Of a stretch of 64,000 nt of DNA, positions 61,082-64,000 are shown one piece after another (the stretch's first letter is position 1; each line of letters begins with the position of its first letter). This DNA comes from Exiguobacterium sp. BMC-KP (GTDB taxonomy: Bacteria; Bacillota; Bacilli; Exiguobacteriales; Exiguobacteriaceae). The stretch is from assembly GCF_001275385.1 (NCBI RefSeq), contig NZ_LGIW01000015.1:1364001-1428000 (forward strand), given 5' to 3'. Below the pieces are notes generated by a model. That model made no database searches. It was not told where the DNA came from and was given only the letters and a program-made list of their open reading frames with translations. The translations under genes and the position numbers were made by a program.

Positions 61082-62007
61082 TATTTGTTACCCCCCAAAC
61101 GAATCCGTGGATCAACGACACCATACAGCAAATCGACGATCAAAATCATGAGAATGAAGACTGCTGAGAAGAACAACGTCGTACCCATGATAACTGTGTA
61201 GTCGTTTGTTGTGATTGATGATACGAATAGCTCACCAAGACCAGGTACAGCGAAGATTTTTTCAATGACGAGTGTTCCCGTAATTAATGCGGCTGTCATT
61301 GGTCCAAGAATCGTGATTGCCGGAATCAAGGCGTTTCGAACCATGTGTTTCCAAGTAATCGACTGACCATCTAGGCCTTTTGCTTTAGCTAACGTGACAT
61401 AATCTTGGTTCGTTACTTCTAGCATCTCGGTTCGGACGAATCGAGCAATCGAGGCCGTAACCCCAAGTGATAACGATACGGTCGGCAAGATAGTATGCGC
61501 CGGGCTTTCCCAGAACGCGACTGGCAAAACGCCCCATTTCACGCCAACATAGTATTGAAGGAGTGAGGCGAACACGAAGGACGGTACCGAAATTCCGATA
61601 ACCGATACGAACATCGCACCGTAATCGACCACTGTGTTGTGACGAAGTGCCGCAATAACACCTAGGACGAGTCCTAAAAGTACTCCAAGTACTAATGCTT
61701 GAATTCCTAACTGAGCCGATGGTCCGATTCGTTCAGAAATCAAATCCGTCACCGGGCGGCTATCATATTTAAACGAAATACCGAGATCCCCTTGGAACAA
61801 GTTAACCATATACGCTGCATAGCGTTGTGGTAGTGGATCATTCAAGTTGTACTTATCCCGAAGGATATTCAACTGTTCAGGAGAAAGTTTCTCCTGGTTT
61901 TGGAACGGTGAACCTGGTAGCAGATCCATCAGGAAGAAAGTGAACGAAGCGATGAGTAAAAACGTCAGTACGCCGTAAACCAGGCGTTGAGCTAAATAAC
62001 GGCCCAT
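61081..62007 (-). CDS. oppB: Oligopeptide ABC transporter permease OppB
   Basis: Inner-membrane permease that pairs with OppC. The ATG at 62007 gives 308 residues with the family start M-G-R-Y-L-A-Q-R-L-V-Y-G-V-L-T-F-L-L and a GGGGGTG site upstream. The longer frame to 62103 adds a polar segment not seen in the family and is rejected. Later motifs are F-R-D-K-Y-N-L-N-D-P-L-P-Q-R-Y, the EAA loop A-K-A-K-G-L-D-G-Q-S-I-T-W-K-H and P-G-L-G-E-L-F. The 333-base gap to oppA holds a hairpin and a promoter. Confidence 0.96.
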   Translation of the reverse strand: MGRYLAQRLVYGVLTFLLIASFTFFLMDLLPGSPFQNQEKLSPEQLNILRDKYNLNDPLPQRYAAYMVNLFQGDLGISFKYDSRPVTDLISERIGPSAQLGIQALVLGVLLGLVLGVIAALRHNTVVDYGAMFVSVIGISVPSFVFASLLQYYVGVKWGVLPVAFWESPAHTILPTVSLSLGVTASIARFVRTEMLEVTNQDYVTLAKAKGLDGQSITWKHMVRNALIPAITILGPMTAALITGTLVIEKIFAVPGLGELFVSSITTNDYTVIMGTTLFFSAVFILMILIVDLLYGVVDPRIRLGGNK

Positions 62008-62200
62008 AAGATGGCACCCCCTATAAAGATTTTCTGTTTTTTTCGAAACATCAATAAAATCAGTATGACCCACAATTGTCGGAACATTCAAGAATTTTGT
62101 CATAAAAATTTAAAAATTCTTTTTTATTGTGCATTGATTTGATGTTCGCTTGGATGTTTTTCTAATTTCATCCAATAGTCAGAATTTTTCGTTTGATTTC

Positions 62201-62229
62201 ATTATACTTTGCTAACAAAGTAATTAGAA
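62201..62229 (-). promoter_or_regulatory. Internal promoter for oppBCDF
   Basis: On the minus strand TTCTAA (62229-62224), 17 bases, TATAAT (62206-62201). A perfect -10 with a modest -35, giving a leader of about 185 bases. A degenerate CodY-like string lies just upstream near 62238-62252. Confidence 0.55.
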
Positions 62230-62299
62230 CCACTTTTTTACGAAAATTTCACATTTCCTATAAAAATGAGTTTCCATTCATAAAAAGTAGTATAAAACA

Positions 62300-62331
62300 G
62301 GAGCGTACCCGAACTGATCAGGGGACGCTCC
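62300..62331 (-). terminator. Terminator or attenuator after oppA
   Basis: GGAGCGT plus CCC pairs with GGG plus ACGCTCC (62300-62310 with 62321-62331), with one mismatch. The T tract on the minus strand is four bases, so some readthrough from oppA to oppB is likely, which would fit higher oppA than oppBCDF expression. Confidence 0.65.
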
Positions 62332-62340
62332 CATTCTCGA

Positions 62341-63954
62341 TTACTTAATATCAACGTATTTGTATTGGAAATCTGCTCCGAACAACTGACGGTTGAAATC
62401 TTTAACCGTCGGACGGCTCAAGTATGCAGAACCAGATTGATAAATTGGTGCGATCGCTTGATCTTTTTCGATCAATTGTGCTTCCGCTTGTTTGAAGAGT
62501 TCAAGACGTTTTGTTAAATCCGACTCTTCATTTGCAGCGTTCAACAATTTATCATAGGCAGATGATTTATACTTGACGTCGTTTTGGCTGTTTGTTGATT
62601 CGAAGATAGAGAGGTTAGACATTGGATCTTGGTAGTCTGGACCCCAGAGTGAGTAAGAGATTTGGTAGTCCCCTTTTGCTTCAAGATCGAGTTTGTTCTT
62701 GAACGGCTGTTGCTTGATGGCAACTGTGACGTTTGGAAGATTCTTCTCAATTTGACCTTTCATATACTCACCGATTTTTTTCGCATCTTCACTATCGAAT
62801 GAGAGCAATTCAATCGTTGTTTTTTTGTTACCATTTGCTTTTTTCCAAAGATCTGCTGCTTCTTTAGCATCACGATCGAACCAGTTGATGTCGCTCGTAT
62901 AATCTTTACCTGATGCATCTTTAACAAATTCTTTTGGAATGAAGCTTGTTGTTGGAATCGATCCGTTCGCAAGAAGCGTATCCGTGATTCCTTTTGGATC
63001 GATGGCACGAGCAATAGCTTTACGTGCATTGACGTTCTTCATCGTTGCATCTTCATTGTTGAATTTCAAATAAGCGATCGAAGAACGAAGAGCTGTTTTG
63101 AATTCAGGCTTAGATTTATAAGCTTCAACTTGCTCTGAAGTCAGAGCTGCATAATCAATCTCATTTGAATCGTAAAGATTCGCTACTGTTGACGTATCCT
63201 TAACGACACTGATCGTAACTTCGTCTAATTTGACGGCATCTTTATCCCAATAGTTGTCGTTCTTTTTTAGAACACGTTTTGAATCCGTTTTCCAAGATTC
63301 CCAAACAAAAGGACCGTTATAAAGCAATTTATCTGGTTGAAGCGAGAAGTCTTTTTCATTCTTTTTGTAGAAATCTTCGCTAATTGGTGTATACGTACCG
63401 AATGATGTCAGTGAAAGGAAGTAAGGAGCTGGACGCTCAAGTTTTACTTCTAGCGTTTTGTCATCGATTGCTTTAACACCGAGTTCGTCAACAGATTTTT
63501 TACCTTTTGTCACATCAGAGCCGTTTTTTAACGTGTCAAAGATGTACGAGTAACCAGAACCTGTTTTCGGATCAGCTGCACGTTTCCAAGCAAATTCGAA
63601 ATCTTGTGCCTTGACTGGCGTACCATCAGACCATTTCGAATCACGAAGTGTGAACGTATACGTTAAATTGTCACTTGAAATATCTGTTTTTTCTGCAAGT
63701 GCTGGAATCGCTTTTCCGTCTTTATCTAAACGATAAAGACCTTCCATCGTGTTCCCGATCATGTTGAACGCGACAGCATCCGTTGCTTTTGCTGGGTCAA
63801 CTGTCGTGATATCCGATGTATCCGTCAAACGCAAATTTTTCTTTCCGTCTTTCGAACCTGAATCACTATCTCCTCCACCTGTCGAACATCCAGCAAGCAC
63901 AGCGCTTCCTGCAAGCATGACGGATAAAGCAAGACCGACTGTTTTTTTCTTCAT
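62341..63954 (-). CDS. oppA: Oligopeptide-binding lipoprotein OppA
   Basis: Extracellular substrate-binding protein that captures peptides for the OppBCDF importer. A signal peptide ends in the lipobox L-A-G-C with lipidated Cys23, followed by a Gly/Ser/Asp linker. The SBP_bac_5 fold follows, with a typical opening (D-I-T-T-V-D-P-A-K-A-T-D, about residue 55), W-S-D-G-T-P-V-K-A-Q-D-F near 110 and Y-N-G-P-F-V-W near 208. At 537 residues it is complete. AAGGAG precedes the start. Peptide specificity cannot be read from sequence. Confidence 0.96.
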   Translation of the reverse strand: MKKKTVGLALSVMLAGSAVLAGCSTGGGDSDSGSKDGKKNLRLTDTSDITTVDPAKATDAVAFNMIGNTMEGLYRLDKDGKAIPALAEKTDISSDNLTYTFTLRDSKWSDGTPVKAQDFEFAWKRAADPKTGSGYSYIFDTLKNGSDVTKGKKSVDELGVKAIDDKTLEVKLERPAPYFLSLTSFGTYTPISEDFYKKNEKDFSLQPDKLLYNGPFVWESWKTDSKRVLKKNDNYWDKDAVKLDEVTISVVKDTSTVANLYDSNEIDYAALTSEQVEAYKSKPEFKTALRSSIAYLKFNNEDATMKNVNARKAIARAIDPKGITDTLLANGSIPTTSFIPKEFVKDASGKDYTSDINWFDRDAKEAADLWKKANGNKKTTIELLSFDSEDAKKIGEYMKGQIEKNLPNVTVAIKQQPFKNKLDLEAKGDYQISYSLWGPDYQDPMSNLSIFESTNSQNDVKYKSSAYDKLLNAANEESDLTKRLELFKQAEAQLIEKDQAIAPIYQSGSAYLSRPTVKDFNRQLFGADFQYKYVDIK

Positions 63955-64000
63955 CGGTAAGTCATCTCCTTTTCAATTTCCAAGTTGCCATAATGCCTAT

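Overview
The window looks like chromosomal DNA of a low-to-mid GC, non-sporulating member of the Bacillales. The protein flavour and gene neighbourhoods fit Exiguobacterium best, but that genus is an inference without a database search. Almost every gene has a recognisable Bacillus subtilis counterpart, and two long blocks keep the B. subtilis order. I see no tRNA, rRNA, CRISPR array, insertion sequence or prophage. Sporulation genes expected in the Bacillus version of the first block, such as ylaJ, are missing.

Region 1 (1-26.4 kb) is a core block. It starts with the end of an unknown membrane protein and a DNA photolyase. It then carries pyc-ftsW-ylaN, a YlaL-like gene, phoH2, an FMN-barrel protein, ylaI, a lipoprotein sugar dehydrogenase (probably an insertion), ylaH-typA, ylaF, an inositol monophosphatase, two small conserved genes, speA, a DUF3055-like gene, the pyruvate dehydrogenase operon pdhABCD, def, rpoY-rnjA, a Cof-type HAD phosphatase and ktrC. 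Pyruvate carboxylase and pyruvate dehydrogenase together form the pyruvate node. RpoY and RNase J1 are translationally coupled.

Region 2 (26.4-44.1 kb) is more mosaic. It holds cydAB behind Rex-like sites, ccpC-dapL, bdbC, an FAD amine oxidase-like protein, a BsuPI lipoprotein with nadE, a CvfC-like HEAT protein, a hydrolase, an acetyltransferase, three small or unrecognised genes, brnQ, degV, an overlapping trio (PgpA, PAP2 phosphatase, short HAD protein) and a YjcG-like phosphoesterase. The most interesting structure lies in front of brnQ. It has a near-perfect CodY box, an extended -10 promoter, an 18-codon leader peptide containing Leu-Ile-Val-Ile, competing RNA hairpins and an intrinsic terminator. 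Together these look like ribosome-mediated attenuation of branched-chain amino acid uptake, layered on CodY control.

Region 3 (44.1-64 kb) follows the B. subtilis yjb block in reverse. It holds fabI behind a FapR box, a second FtsW/RodA-type gene, an RluD-family enzyme, NAD kinase and the small alarmone synthetase. These are followed by the divergent CYTH protein and yjbH, then cls-coiA-pepF, an SDR, mecA, spx, a 45-codon basic ORF, an HD phosphohydrolase and the oppABCDF peptide importer. Spx, MecA, YjbH and SasB put proteolytic and alarmone stress control close together. Bidirectional or single intrinsic terminators separate nearly every transcription unit.
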